From positions 1 to 64,000 of the forward strand of contig JAIRVP010000052.1 in assembly GCA_031253835.1 (NCBI GenBank): a stretch of DNA of 64,000 bases, given 5' to 3'. The notes beneath the pieces are model-generated. The model was not told the origin of the DNA. It did not search any database and was given only the letters and a program-made list of their open reading frames with translations. Position numbers and translations under genes: made by a program. Shown one piece after another: positions 42,622-53,580 of the stretch. Origin of the DNA: Burkholderia sp. (GTDB lineage: Bacteria > Pseudomonadota > Gammaproteobacteria > Burkholderiales > Burkholderiaceae). Numbering within the stretch: position 1 is the first letter of the stretch; each line of letters starts with the position of its first letter.

Positions 42622-43689
42622 TCAGTCGGCGATGTCCTCGACGGGGTCGGCGGCCGCCAGCTCGCCGGCTTCCGCCACTTCGCCGCCGCGCTCGCGATAG
42701 GTCGCCGGCGGCACGCCGAACTGCTTGCGGAATTCGCGCCCGAGGTGCGATGCGTCGGCGAATCCGCAGCTCGACGCGATATCGGCGACCGTGCGATCCG
42801 AACTCGTCAGCAGCCACGCGGCCGTGCGCAGCCGCACCTGCTTCGCGAACGCCTGCGGGCTCTTGCCGGTCTCGGCCTTGAACAGCCGCTCGAGCTGCCG
42901 CGTCGACAGGTCGAGCTTGCACGCGAGCTCCTCGAGCGGCAGCGCGCGCCCGACATGCTGTTCCATCAGGAGAATCGCGCGCTTGACCTTCGGGTGCGTC
43001 GCCGGTTCGAGGCCCGGCGGATGCGGCTGCGGCGCGTTGCCTTTCTGCATCTCGCCGACGAGCAGGATGCGCAGCGCCTTCTGCACCGTGGCGTGATCGA
43101 AATGGCGCAGCAGGATCGCGGCGGCGACGTCGATCGACGCGCGGCCGCCCGAACAGGTGATCCGGCGCCGGTCGATCACGAACAGGCGGTCGGCGATCAG
43201 CAGGTCGGGATCGGCCGACGGAAAGCGTTCGATGAAATCCCAGTAGTGGAACCAGCTCACGCAGGTGCGATAGCCGTCGAGCACGTTCGCGCGCATCAGC
43301 GTGAACACGCCGGTGCAGATGCCGACGACCGTCGCGCCGCGCGACGCCGCGCGGCGGATGAAGTCGAGCGTTTGAGGGCCGGCCTGCGGCCCCGAATGCA
43401 GCAGCCCGCCGACCACCACCACGTAGTCGAACGGCTCGGCCGCGTCGAACGTCTCCCACGGCGTGATCTGGATCCCGCAACTCGCGCGCACCGGCGCGAG
43501 CGTCTCGCCGATCACGCTCCATGCGCAGCGCACGGGCTTGCTGTAGTCGCCGTCGTCGGCCGACAGCCGCAGCATGTCGACGAAGCCGGAGAAGGCCGTC
43601 AGCGTGAAGTTCGGCAGCAGCACGATGCCGAAGCGGATGCGCTGCGGCGCGGGTTCAGCGAGGGGGGAAGCGGGTACGTCGGGTGTCAT
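42622..43689 (-). CDS. GlxA-type AraC regulator (GATase1-like plus HTH), candidate regulator of the sarcosine operon
   Basis: A 355-residue protein: DJ-1/PfpI-like domain (about 20-210) with FGIVLLPNFTLTAFSGFVDM and GATVVGICTGVFTLMRANVL. The AraC domain (about 240-335) includes LDLSTRQLERLFKAETGKSP and IASSCGFADASHLGREFRKQ. Start at ATG 43689; a GTG at 43707 would add six residues. It is divergent from sdaA-soxBDAG and so a likely activator of it, like GbdR or SouR in Pseudomonas. An acidic C-terminal tail of about 20 residues is unusual. Confidence 0.85.
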   Translation of the reverse strand: MTPDVPASPLAEPAPQRIRFGIVLLPNFTLTAFSGFVDMLRLSADDGDYSKPVRCAWSVIGETLAPVRASCGIQITPWETFDAAEPFDYVVVVGGLLHSGPQAGPQTLDFIRRAASRGATVVGICTGVFTLMRANVLDGYRTCVSWFHYWDFIERFPSADPDLLIADRLFVIDRRRITCSGGRASIDVAAAILLRHFDHATVQKALRILLVGEMQKGNAPQPHPPGLEPATHPKVKRAILLMEQHVGRALPLEELACKLDLSTRQLERLFKAETGKSPQAFAKQVRLRTAAWLLTSSDRTVADIASSCGFADASHLGREFRKQFGVPPATYRERGGEVAEAGELAAADPVEDIAD

Positions 43690-43975
43690 CGCGGCCAATC
43701 TCGTCACGCCGGGCAGGCGGTCTCACTCGTTTCACACTGTTTGCAGGTTACGGCTGCCGGGGCGGCGCGGAGGCAGCCAGCGTCGCCGATCGGTCGCGGC
43801 CGGACTTGTGGTTTTTCGTCGCCAACCATCGCCAAAACGCACTTCCGGCACGGCCGGAGCGAGGTTTGGCGGCGCTATCCCACGCCGATGCCGTTTTTGT
43901 TCTATCGGCCGATTTTACGCTTTGATGTACTGATGCCCAACGACATTTCATGACCGCCCATCCAGAGGAAGCCAG

Positions 43976-45361
<1,386 letters not shown>

Positions 45362-45375
45362 CGAAGGACCACAAC

Positions 45376-46620
45376 ATGAGCCGCTACTCGATATTCAGCC
45401 TGTTCCGCAACGGTCTCTCGTATCACGAGAACTGGGAAAAGCAGTGGAAGAGCCCGGAGCCGAAGAAGGAATACGACGTCGTGATCGTCGGCGGCGGCGG
45501 CCACGGCCTCGCGACCGCGTACTACCTCGCGAAGGAACACGGCATCACGAACGTCGCGATCCTCGAGAAGGGCTGGATCGGCGGCGGCAACACCGCGCGC
45601 AACACGACGATCGTGCGCTCGAACTATCTGTGGGACGAATCGGCCGCGCTGTACGAGAAGGCGATGAAGCTGTGGGAAGGGCTGTCGCAGGACCTGAACT
45701 ACAACGTGATGTTCAGCCAGCGCGGCGTGATGAACCTGGCCCACACGCTGCAGGACGTGCGCGACACCGAGCGCCGCGTGAACGCGAACCGGCTGAACGG
45801 CGTCGACGCCGAATTCCTGACGCCCGCGCAGATCAAGGAAATCGAGCCGACGATCAACCTGAACAGCCGCTATCCGGTGCTCGGCGCATCGATCCAGCGC
45901 CGTGCGGGCGTCGCGCGTCACGACGCGGTGGCCTGGGGCTTCGCGCGCGGCGCCGATCGCGCCGGCGTCGACATCATCCAGAACTGCCAGGTGACGGGCA
46001 TTCGCCGCGAAGGCGGCGCGGTGGTCGGCGTCGATACGGTGAAGGGCTTCATCAAGGCGAAGAAGGTCGCGGTGGTCGCGGCCGGCAACACGACGACGCT
46101 CGCCGACATGGCCGGCGTGCGCTTGCCGATCGAAAGCCACCCGCTGCAGGCGCTGGTGTCCGAGCCGATCAAGCCGGTCGTCAACTCGGTGATCATGTCG
46201 AACGCGGTGCACGCGTACATCAGCCAGTCCGACAAGGGCGACCTCGTGATCGGCGCGGGCATCGACCAGTACACGGGCTTCGGCCAGCGCGGCAGCTTCC
46301 ACATCATCGAAAGCACGCTGCAGGCGATCGTCGAGATGTTCCCGGTGTTCTCGCGCGTGCGGATGAACCGCCAGTGGGGCGGCATCGTCGACGTGTCGCC
46401 GGATGCATGCCCGATCATCACCAAGACCGACGTGAAGGGCCTCTATTTCAACTGCGGCTGGGGCACCGGCGGCTTCAAGGCGACGCCGGGATCGGGCTGG
46501 GTGTTCGCGCACACGATCGCGCGCGACGAGCCGCATCCGCTGAACGCGCCGTTCGCGCTCGACCGCTTCTATACGGGCCACCTGATCGACGAGCACGGCG
46601 CTGCCGCCGTCGCGCACTGA
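45376..46620 (+). CDS. soxB: Sarcosine oxidase subunit beta
   Basis: A 414-residue flavoprotein of the DAO family: VVIVGGGGHGLATAYYLAKE (FAD loop, about residues 35-55), GNTARNTTIVRSNYL, and ARHDAVAWG at about residue 182, whose His carries covalent FMN in related heterotetrameric enzymes. The beta subunit oxidises sarcosine. It begins 14 bases after sdaA. Confidence 0.94.
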   Translation: MSRYSIFSLFRNGLSYHENWEKQWKSPEPKKEYDVVIVGGGGHGLATAYYLAKEHGITNVAILEKGWIGGGNTARNTTIVRSNYLWDESAALYEKAMKLWEGLSQDLNYNVMFSQRGVMNLAHTLQDVRDTERRVNANRLNGVDAEFLTPAQIKEIEPTINLNSRYPVLGASIQRRAGVARHDAVAWGFARGADRAGVDIIQNCQVTGIRREGGAVVGVDTVKGFIKAKKVAVVAAGNTTTLADMAGVRLPIESHPLQALVSEPIKPVVNSVIMSNAVHAYISQSDKGDLVIGAGIDQYTGFGQRGSFHIIESTLQAIVEMFPVFSRVRMNRQWGGIVDVSPDACPIITKTDVKGLYFNCGWGTGGFKATPGSGWVFAHTIARDEPHPLNAPFALDRFYTGHLIDEHGAAAVAH

Positions 46621-46636
46621 ACGAGGAGAAAACAAC

Positions 46637-46936
46637 ATGTTGCTGATCGAATGTCCGTGGTGCGGGCCGCGCGCCGAATCCGAGTTCTCGTGCGGCGGTG
46701 AAGCCGACATCGTGCGCCCGGTTGCGAACGAGAACATGACCGACCGCGAATGGGGCGAGTACGTGTTCATGCGCGAGAACAAGCGCGGGCTGCACAAGGA
46801 GCAATGGCTGCACGCGCAGGGCTGCCGCCGCTGGTTCAAGGTCACGCGCGACACGGTGACCTACGATATCAAGGGCTACGAAAAGTTCGGTAGCGCAGCT
46901 GCCGGCAACGCACACGAAGAGGGCACGAGCAAATGA
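46637..46936 (+). CDS. soxD: Sarcosine oxidase subunit delta
   Basis: A 99-residue subunit with zinc ligands Cys6, Cys9 (CPWC), His59 and Cys63 (QWLHAQGCRRWF), matching the structural zinc site of heterotetrameric sarcosine oxidase. GAGGAG precedes the ATG. Its stop overlaps the soxA start. Confidence 0.94.
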   Translation: MLLIECPWCGPRAESEFSCGGEADIVRPVANENMTDREWGEYVFMRENKRGLHKEQWLHAQGCRRWFKVTRDTVTYDIKGYEKFGSAAAGNAHEEGTSK

Positions 46937-49900
46937 GCCAGAAAGACCGCCTCGGCACCGGTGGCCGCATCAATCGCGCGATTCCGTTGACGTTCACGTT
47001 CAACGGCCGCACGTATCAGGGCTTCCAGGGCGACACGCTCGCGTCCGCGCTGCTCGCGAACGGCGTGCACTTCGTCGCGCGCAGCTTCAAGTACCACCGT
47101 CCGCGCGGGATCGTGACGGCGGATGTGGCCGAACCGAATGCCGTCGTGCAGCTCGAATCGGGCCCGTACACGGTGCCGAACGCCCGCGCGACCGAGATCG
47201 AGCTGTACCAGGGGCTCGTCGCGACGAGCGTGAATGCCGAGCCGACGCTCGAGAACGACAAGTACGCGATCAACCAGAAGTTCTCGCGCTTCATGCCGGC
47301 CGGGTTCTACTACAAGACGTTCATGTGGCCGCGCAACATGTGGCCGAAGTACGAAGAGAAGATCCGCGAAGCGGCCGGCCTCGGCAAGGCCCCCGACGTG
47401 CTCGACGCGGATCGCTACGACAAGTGCTACGCGCACTGCGACGTGCTCGTGGTCGGCGGTGGCCCGTCGGGCCTCGCCGCCGCGCATGCGGCCGCGACGG
47501 CCGGCGCACGCGTGATCCTCGTCGACGACCAGCGCGAACTCGGCGGCAGCCTGCTGTCGTGCCGCGCGGAGATCGACGCGAAGCCCGCGCTGCAGTGGGT
47601 CGAGAAGATCGAGGCCGAACTGCGCAAGCTGCCCGACGTGACGATCCTGTCGCGCAGCACCGCGTTCGGCTACCAGGACCACAACCTCGTGACGGTCACG
47701 CAGCGCCTGACCGATCACCTGCCGGTATCGATGCGCAAGGGCACGCGCGAGCTGCTGTGGAAGGTCCGTGCGAAGCGCGTGATCCTCGCGACCGGCGCGC
47801 ACGAGCGTCCGATCGTGTTCGGCAACAACGACCTGCCGGGCGTGATGCTGGCCGGCGCGGTGTCGACCTACGTGCATCGCTTCGGCGTGCTGCCGGGCCG
47901 CAATGCAGTCGTGTTCACGAACAACGACCGCGCGTACCAGACCGCGCTCGACCTGAAGGCGTGCGGTGCGAAGGTGACGGTCGTCGATTCGCGTGCGTCG
48001 TCGAACGGCGCGCTGCCGGCTGCGGCCAAGCGGCAGGGCGTGACGGTGATGAGCGGCGCGGTGGTGACGGCAGCATCGGGCAAGTGGCGCGTATCGTCGG
48101 TCGACGTCGCGTCCCTCTCGAACGGCCAGGTGGGCGGCAAGCTGCAGACGCTGCCGTGCGACCTCGTCGCGATGTCGGGCGGCTTCAGCCCGGTGCTGCA
48201 CCTGTTCGCGCAGTCGGGCGGCAAGGCGTGCTGGAACGACGAGAAGGCATGCTTCCTGCCGGGCAAGCCCGTGCAGGCGGAAGCGAGCGTCGGTGCGGCG
48301 GCAGGCGAATTCGGCCTGGCGCGCGCGCTGCGGCTCGCGGTCGATGCGGGCGCGGAAGCGGCGAAGGCCGCGGGCTTCACGGCCGCGCAGCGTCCGGCCG
48401 CACCGCAAGTGGCCGAAGCCGTCGAAGGCGCACTGCAGCCGCTGTGGCTCGTCGGCAGCCGCGAGGCCGCCGCACGCGGGCCGAAGCAGTTCGTCGACTT
48501 CCAGAACGACGTGGCGGCCGCCGACATCCTGCTCGCCGCGCGCGAAGGCTTCGAGTCGGTCGAGCACGTGAAGCGCTACACGGCGATGGGCTTCGGCACC
48601 GACCAGGGCAAGCTCGGCAACATCAACGGGATGGCGATCCTCGCGGGCGCGCTCGGCAAGACGATTCCCGAAACGGGCACGACGACGTTCCGCCCGAACT
48701 ACACGCCCGTGTCGTTCGGTACGTTCGCGGGCCGCGAGACGGGCGATTTCCTTGACCCGATCCGCAAGACCTGCGTGCACGAATGGCACGTCGAGCACGG
48801 CGCGCTGTTCGAGGACGTCGGCAACTGGAAGCGGCCGTGGTATTTCCCGAAGAACGGCGAGGACCTGCATGCGGCCGTGAAGCGCGAATGCCTGGCGGTG
48901 CGCAACAGCGTCGGCATCCTCGACGCGTCGACGCTCGGCAAGATCGACATCCAGGGCCCCGATGCGGTGAAGCTGCTGAACTGGATGTACACGAACCCGT
49001 GGAACAAGCTCGAAGTGGGCAAGTGCCGCTACGGGCTGATGCTCGACGAAAACGGGATGGTGTTCGACGACGGCGTGACCGTGCGCCTCGCCGACCAGCA
49101 TTTCATGATGACGACCACGACGGGCGGCGCGGCGCGCGTGCTCACGTGGCTCGAACGCTGGCTGCAGACCGAATGGCCCGACATGAAGGTGCGGCTGTCG
49201 TCGGTCACCGATCACTGGGCGACGTTCGCGGTGGTCGGCCCGAAGAGCCGCAAGGTCGTGCAGAAGGTGTGCCAGGACATCGACTTCGGCAACGAAGCGT
49301 TCCCGTTCATGAGCTACCGGAACGGCACCGTCGCGGGCGCGAAGGCGCGCGTGATGCGGATCAGCTTCTCGGGTGAGCTGGCCTATGAAGTGAACGTGCC
49401 GGCGAACGCGGGCCGTGCGGTGTGGGAAGCGCTGATGGCGGCCGGTGCCGAGTTCGACATCACGCCGTACGGCACCGAGACGATGCACGTGCTGCGCGCG
49501 GAGAAGGGCTACATCATCGTCGGCCAGGATACCGACGGGTCGATCACGCCGTACGACCTCGGGATGGGCGGTGTCGTCGCGAAGTCGAAGGACTTCCTCG
49601 GCAAGCGCTCGCTCGCGCGGTCGGACACCGCGAAGGAGGGCCGCAAGCAGTTCGTCGGCCTCCTGACCGAAGACGAACAGTTCGTGCTGCCGGAAGGCGC
49701 GCAGATCATCGCGAAGGACACGCAGGTGTCGGCGGTCGATCCGACGCCGATGATCGGCCACGTGACGTCGAGCTACTACAGCCCGATCCTGAAGCGCTCG
49801 ATCGCGCTCGCGGTGGTGAAGGGCGGCCTGAACAAGATGGGCGAGAGCGTCGTGATTCCGCTGGCCAACGGCAAGCGCATCACCGCGAAGATCTCGAGCC

Positions 49901-49944
49901 CGGTTTTCTACGATACCGAAGGGGTGCGCCAGCATGTGGAATGA
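46933..49944 (+). CDS. soxA: Sarcosine oxidase subunit alpha
   Basis: A 1,003-residue subunit. Residues about 15-100 form a 2Fe-2S-ferredoxin-like fold without the cluster Cys, as in the family. The NAD/FAD region (about 170-480) has VLVVGGGPSGLAAAHAAATA. The C-terminal 400 residues are a GcvT-like aminomethyltransferase domain that binds tetrahydrofolate. The enzyme turns sarcosine, oxygen and tetrahydrofolate into glycine, peroxide and 5,10-methylene-THF. It overlaps soxG by 11 bases. Confidence 0.95.
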   Translation: MSQKDRLGTGGRINRAIPLTFTFNGRTYQGFQGDTLASALLANGVHFVARSFKYHRPRGIVTADVAEPNAVVQLESGPYTVPNARATEIELYQGLVATSVNAEPTLENDKYAINQKFSRFMPAGFYYKTFMWPRNMWPKYEEKIREAAGLGKAPDVLDADRYDKCYAHCDVLVVGGGPSGLAAAHAAATAGARVILVDDQRELGGSLLSCRAEIDAKPALQWVEKIEAELRKLPDVTILSRSTAFGYQDHNLVTVTQRLTDHLPVSMRKGTRELLWKVRAKRVILATGAHERPIVFGNNDLPGVMLAGAVSTYVHRFGVLPGRNAVVFTNNDRAYQTALDLKACGAKVTVVDSRASSNGALPAAAKRQGVTVMSGAVVTAASGKWRVSSVDVASLSNGQVGGKLQTLPCDLVAMSGGFSPVLHLFAQSGGKACWNDEKACFLPGKPVQAEASVGAAAGEFGLARALRLAVDAGAEAAKAAGFTAAQRPAAPQVAEAVEGALQPLWLVGSREAAARGPKQFVDFQNDVAAADILLAAREGFESVEHVKRYTAMGFGTDQGKLGNINGMAILAGALGKTIPETGTTTFRPNYTPVSFGTFAGRETGDFLDPIRKTCVHEWHVEHGALFEDVGNWKRPWYFPKNGEDLHAAVKRECLAVRNSVGILDASTLGKIDIQGPDAVKLLNWMYTNPWNKLEVGKCRYGLMLDENGMVFDDGVTVRLADQHFMMTTTTGGAARVLTWLERWLQTEWPDMKVRLSSVTDHWATFAVVGPKSRKVVQKVCQDIDFGNEAFPFMSYRNGTVAGAKARVMRISFSGELAYEVNVPANAGRAVWEALMAAGAEFDITPYGTETMHVLRAEKGYIIVGQDTDGSITPYDLGMGGVVAKSKDFLGKRSLARSDTAKEGRKQFVGLLTEDEQFVLPEGAQIIAKDTQVSAVDPTPMIGHVTSSYYSPILKRSIALAVVKGGLNKMGESVVIPLANGKRITAKISSPVFYDTEGVRQHVE

Positions 49945-50566
49945 AACGAGAAACCAGACGCAGGTGGCGGGTGCGGGCGGCGTGACGCTTGAATCGCCGT
50001 TCGTCGGCGCGGCCGACGTGCTGAAGCCGCACCAGGCGCGCGCATCGAAGAAGTTCACGCTGCGCGAGCGGCCGTTCCTCGATCTCGTCAACGTGCGCGG
50101 CGAGTTGGGCGATCCGGCATTCGTCGCCGCGTTCGAGCGCGTGGTCGGCTGCAGGCCGCCCGCGGCGCCGAACACGGTCGCGCGCGGCGCCGAGTATGAC
50201 GTGCTGTGGCTCGGTCCCGACGAGTGGCTCGTGCGCTCGAACGGGCCCGTGCCGGCCGGCGTGCTCGAGGCGAAGCTCGCGGAAGCCGTGCAGGGTGCGT
50301 ATGCGGCGGCCGTCGATGTCGGCAGCGGCTATACGGTCGTCGAGATCAGCGGCGAACGCGTGCGCGACGTGATCGCGCGCGGCTGCCCGCTCGATCTGCA
50401 TCCGCGCGTGTTCAAGCCGGGCCAGTGTGCGCAGTCGCACTACTTCAAGTCGCCGATCACGCTGATCCCGACCGGCGACGACACGTTCGAGATCGTCCTG
50501 CGTCGCAGCTTCGCCGACTATTTCGTGCGCATCATGCTCGACGCCGCGGCGCCGCTCGCATCATGA
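49934..50566 (+). CDS. soxG: Sarcosine oxidase subunit gamma
   Basis: A 210-residue GcvT-like small subunit: RPFLDLVNVRGELGDPAFVA, LWLGPDEWLVRS and RGCPLDLHPRVFKPGQCAQS are gamma-subunit signatures. It ends in an ATGA overlap with folB. Confidence 0.93.
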   Translation: MWNETRNQTQVAGAGGVTLESPFVGAADVLKPHQARASKKFTLRERPFLDLVNVRGELGDPAFVAAFERVVGCRPPAAPNTVARGAEYDVLWLGPDEWLVRSNGPVPAGVLEAKLAEAVQGAYAAAVDVGSGYTVVEISGERVRDVIARGCPLDLHPRVFKPGQCAQSHYFKSPITLIPTGDDTFEIVLRRSFADYFVRIMLDAAAPLAS

Positions 50567-51003
50567 AGCCGTTCGACGAACCGTTCGTGGCGATCGACGC
50601 GCCGCGCCTGCGCGGGCGCGGCTGGAGCGTGTTCGTCGACGAACTGAAGGTGCCCGCGCGGATCGGCATTCATGCGCACGAGCATGAATCGCCGCAGCCG
50701 ATCGTGATCGATGCGCGGCTCGGGTATCGCTGCGAGCCGAGCGAGCAGGGCGAGTGGATCGATTACGACGGCTATTGCGCGCGCGTCGCGTCGTTCCTGT
50801 CGCACAAGCCGCATACGCGGCTGCTCGAAACGCTCGTCGCCGATATCGCGGTGCTGTCGTTCCGTGAGTGGCCGGCGCTGGAGTCGCTGACGCTGTCGGT
50901 GTACAAGCCGAAGATCCGGCCCGGCACGAAGCGCGTCGGCGTGTCGCTCGACTGGACACGCGGCGATTACCTGCGGTGGACGGGGGCGGCGGGGCAGCTG
51001 TGA
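50563..51003 (+). CDS. folB: FolB-type dihydroneopterin aldolase, last gene of the sox operon
   Basis: A 146-residue T-fold protein. Active-site segments are retained: VPARIGIHAHEHESPQP (the IGI-HE loop), DYDGYCARV with the conserved Tyr, LLETLVADIA with the Glu, and VYKPKIRPG with the Lys. It begins inside soxG (ATGA). Dihydroneopterin aldolase makes the pterin precursor of folate. Because sarcosine oxidase and serine synthesis consume tetrahydrofolate, a folate gene here makes functional sense. It has an N-terminal extension of about 20 residues compared with E. coli FolB. Confidence 0.85.
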   Translation: MKPFDEPFVAIDAPRLRGRGWSVFVDELKVPARIGIHAHEHESPQPIVIDARLGYRCEPSEQGEWIDYDGYCARVASFLSHKPHTRLLETLVADIAVLSFREWPALESLTLSVYKPKIRPGTKRVGVSLDWTRGDYLRWTGAAGQL

Positions 51004-51051
51004 GCGGTTGGGGCCTGGCCGGAAAGGGGAGGCGATCCGGTCGGTCACGAG

Positions 51052-51084
51052 ACGGCGGCGTGGATGCGTCGCCGTTTTGCTTTT
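51052..51084 (+). terminator. Intrinsic terminator of the sdaA-sox-folB operon
   Basis: Stem ACGGCGGCG (51052-51060), loop TGGATG, CGTCGCCGT (51067-51075; one G-U pair), followed by T-rich TTTTGCTTTT. Confidence 0.7.
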
Positions 51085-51153
51085 AATTCCTGAAATGCGA
51101 GAACCATGGACGGTCGCCAGTCCTTTTGCGGTTTGTTCCTGAATTCCGGAATC

Positions 51154-51480
51154 ATGGCTCGTACCTTACCGCAACCCGTCGCGTCACCCGACCCGCTCGC
51201 ACTGGACCTCGCAGCACTGGGGGCGCTCGTTCGCAACCGGCGAGCACAGAGCCAGATGCGGATCGACGATGCAGCCGATATGCTCGGTGTCTCCAAGGAC
51301 GTGCTGTCGCGGCTCGAAAATGGCCGTGCGGTGAGTCTCGACAAGCTGTTCAAGGTACTGGACGGCTTCGGCCTCAATCTGCTCGTCGTGCCGAAACGCG
51401 ACGTGCTCGTGGCGCGCAAGGCGCTGCACGAGCACATGGCAGCGCAAGCCGTTCCACCGGGGTCGCAGGAGGGCGCATGA
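51154..51480 (+). CDS. hipB: HipB-like XRE-family antitoxin regulator
   Basis: A 108-residue protein beginning MARTLPQPVASPDPLALDLA, with a Cro/CI HTH (VRNRRAQSQMRIDDAADMLG then VSKDVLSRLENGRAVSLDKL). In-frame starts at 51106 exist but the conserved part begins after 51154. Its stop overlaps the start of a hipA remnant (ATGA), the usual hipBA arrangement. Since hipA is broken, this antitoxin is probably an orphan. Confidence 0.78.
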   Translation: MARTLPQPVASPDPLALDLAALGALVRNRRAQSQMRIDDAADMLGVSKDVLSRLENGRAVSLDKLFKVLDGFGLNLLVVPKRDVLVARKALHEHMAAQAVPPGSQEGA

Positions 51481-52224
51481 TAGTTCATCGCCTGAGCATT
51501 TCGACCGACGGCCTGCCGGTCGGACAACTGACCTGCGATGCCCGTCAGGACGAGTACGGGTTCTCGTATGACCCGGCGTGGCAGACACGCGCCGATGCAT
51601 TTGCATGATCTCCGTGCATTCCGCTCAACGGGGCTACCGGTGGCGCGTGTCGAAATTCGGCGTATCCCGGAACCCATTCTGCTCATCGACCGATTCGACC
51701 GGATCGTGACGATGGCACCGGATGATCCGTTGCGTGTCAGCGCTGTGCAGCGTCTCCATATCATCGACGGGTGTCAGGCATTGGACTTGCCGGCGACGCT
51801 CAAATACGTACGCAACCTCGGCAACAGCGATGCGCACGGCAAGAACATTTCGTTCTTCGTCAGCAGCGGTGGGCTCGATCCTGCGCCGCTTTACGATCTC
51901 GTTTGCGTCAATGTGTACGGCGACGCGTACGTGCAGGATATGGCGATGGCCTAAGGGGATGTGTTCCGGACGGAGGAACTCGCGGCGTTTGCGCTGGCGG
52001 ATTTTGCGCATCGCGCGCAAATCAGGCCGTCGTTCGTTGCACGGGAAATGACGAGGCTGGCAACAGCGGCCAGGAAGCTTGCCCCCGAATTGTCGGCATC
52101 CGATGTGTATGTCGGCGAGGAGCGCAATTGGGTGGGAAATATTTCGGCGTACGTGTGTGCTCAGGCCGAGCGTGTGCTGCGCATCGCACCGATGGTGTCC
52201 AAAGTGAAAGTTGATCTTCTTTGA
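51477..52224 (+). pseudogene. hipA: Degraded hipA-type serine/threonine kinase toxin
   Basis: The ATG at 51477 opens a HipA-like N-terminus (MIVHRLSISTDGLPVGQLTC) that stops at 51608. HipA sequence resumes in another frame (LHDLRAFRSTGLPVARVEIR, then LIDRFDR, then GNSDAHGKNISFF with the catalytic motif). It is cut by an in-frame TAA at 51952-51954, just after VQDMAMA, and continues in the same frame (GDVFRTEELAAFALADFA) to 52224. About 200 residues between the N-terminal and kinase parts are missing. So: one large deletion with a frame change and one nonsense codon. Not functional. Confidence 0.85.
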
Positions 52225-52297
52225 TGTCGCGCGGTTCGCACAAAGCTGATGCGACACCCGGCTCGGGGTGTCGCATCTATTTGGGTCGGTCGGTGCG

Positions 52298-53410
52298 TTA
52301 CGCCGCGGCCGTCCCGCTCAGCGCCGGATAGTCGACATACCCGCGCGCATCGCCGCCGAAGAACGTATCGCGCTGCGCGTCGTTCATCGGCGCTCCGGTC
52401 TTCAGCCGCGTCACGAAATCCGGATTCGCGAGCACCATCTGGCCGTACGCTTCGAGATCGGCGAGACCCGTCGCGACATCCGTGCCGATCGCATCGCGCG
52501 TGCGGCCCGGGCGGTTCACGATCAGCGTGCCGTTCCAGCGTGCGCGCAGGTCCGCGAGCAGCGACTCGTCGCCCCCGTGCATCACGTGCAGGTACGCGAG
52601 GCCCAGCCGGTCGAGCTCCGCCGCGAGGCAGCGATACAGGTCGGCGCTTTCCGGACCTTCGTCGATGCCCCACAGCGTGGTGCCGGGCGACAGGCGGATC
52701 GCGGTGCGGTCCGCGCCGATCTCGTCGGCGATCGCCTCGGCCACCTCGATCGCGAAGCGCGCGCGGTTCTCGATCGAGCCGCCGTACGCGTCGGTACGCG
52801 TGTTGGCGTTCGGCGCGAAGAACTGCTGGACCAGATACCCGTTCGCACCGTGGATCTCGACGCCGTCGGCGCCGGCCTCGATTGCGCGGCGCGCGGCGAT
52901 GCGGAAGTCGTTCACGGTGGCGCGCACTTCGTCCGTCGTCAGCGCGCGCGGCGCGGGAATCTCCTGCATCCCTTTCATCGTGAACATCGGCACGCCCGGC
53001 GCGATCGCCGAAGGCGCGACGCCCTGGCGGTGATGCGGCGTATTGTCGGGGTGCGACATGCGCCCCACGTGCATCAGCTGGATGAACAGGCGGCTGCCAC
53101 GCGCATGCACGCGTTCGCTGACCGCCTTCCAGCCGGCGACGTGCGCATCGGTGTAGATGCCGGGCGTCGTCAGGTAGCCCTGGCCGTCGTCCGACGGCTG
53201 CGTGCCTTCGCTGACGATCAGGCCGAGATCCGCGCGCTGCGCGTAGTACTCGGCGGCCAATTCGCCGGGCGTGCCGTCGAATGCGGCGCGGCTGCGCGTC
53301 ATCGGCGCCATGACCAGGCGGTTCTGCAGGTCGTAGCGGCCGACGCGGACCGGGGCGAACAGTCGCGGCGCGTCCTGGCCGGCTTGAGCGGGAACGAACA
53401 GCTGTTTCAT
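52298..53410 (-). CDS. Alkene reductase, old yellow enzyme family (NemA-like)
   Basis: A 370-residue TIM-barrel flavoenzyme: LFAPVRVGRYDLQNRLVMAP (FMN-binding start), RSRAAFDGTPGELAAEYYAQ, SRLFIQLMHVGRMSHPDN, and GADGVEIHGANGYLVQQFF; the Tyr of the active site is in TRTDAYGGSIENR. It reduces activated C=C bonds (enals, enones, maleimides) with NADPH. It is divergent from a LysR gene 170 bases away, its probable regulator. Confidence 0.92.
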   Translation of the reverse strand: MKQLFVPAQAGQDAPRLFAPVRVGRYDLQNRLVMAPMTRSRAAFDGTPGELAAEYYAQRADLGLIVSEGTQPSDDGQGYLTTPGIYTDAHVAGWKAVSERVHARGSRLFIQLMHVGRMSHPDNTPHHRQGVAPSAIAPGVPMFTMKGMQEIPAPRALTTDEVRATVNDFRIAARRAIEAGADGVEIHGANGYLVQQFFAPNANTRTDAYGGSIENRARFAIEVAEAIADEIGADRTAIRLSPGTTLWGIDEGPESADLYRCLAAELDRLGLAYLHVMHGGDESLLADLRARWNGTLIVNRPGRTRDAIGTDVATGLADLEAYGQMVLANPDFVTRLKTGAPMNDAQRDTFFGGDARGYVDYPALSGTAAA

Positions 53411-53514
53411 CGCGTATTTCCTCATCGAAGTTCGGGTGACGGCACCGGGGCGGTGCCGCATCGGGCGAGGGTCGCGCGGGTTCCGCCGGCCGTGACGCCA
53501 TACCTGCATCATCC

Positions 53515-53576
53515 ATTGCTCCTTATTCGAGATAAAGTAGGTGAAATGGAGAACATTGATCCATTGATGGAGCAAT
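53515..53576. promoter_or_regulatory. Candidate LysR operator between the OYE gene and its regulator
   Basis: Inverted half-sites ATTGCTCC (53515-53522) and GGAGCAAT (53569-53576) flank the divergent region, with a direct repeat CATTGATCCATTGAT between them. The right half-site is just before the regulator ATG at 53581, suggesting negative autoregulation. Motif-based. Confidence 0.35.
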
Positions 53577-53580
53577 CGAT

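Noticed and set aside
42482..43522. Alternative minus-strand frame overlapping the AraC gene
   Set aside because: Arg-rich, no motifs; the overlapping GlxA-type AraC protein is complete in another frame.
46876..50175. A 1,099-codon minus-strand open frame opposite soxA
   Set aside because: Antisense artefact of G+C-rich codon bias; soxD, soxA and soxG on the plus strand have full family motifs.
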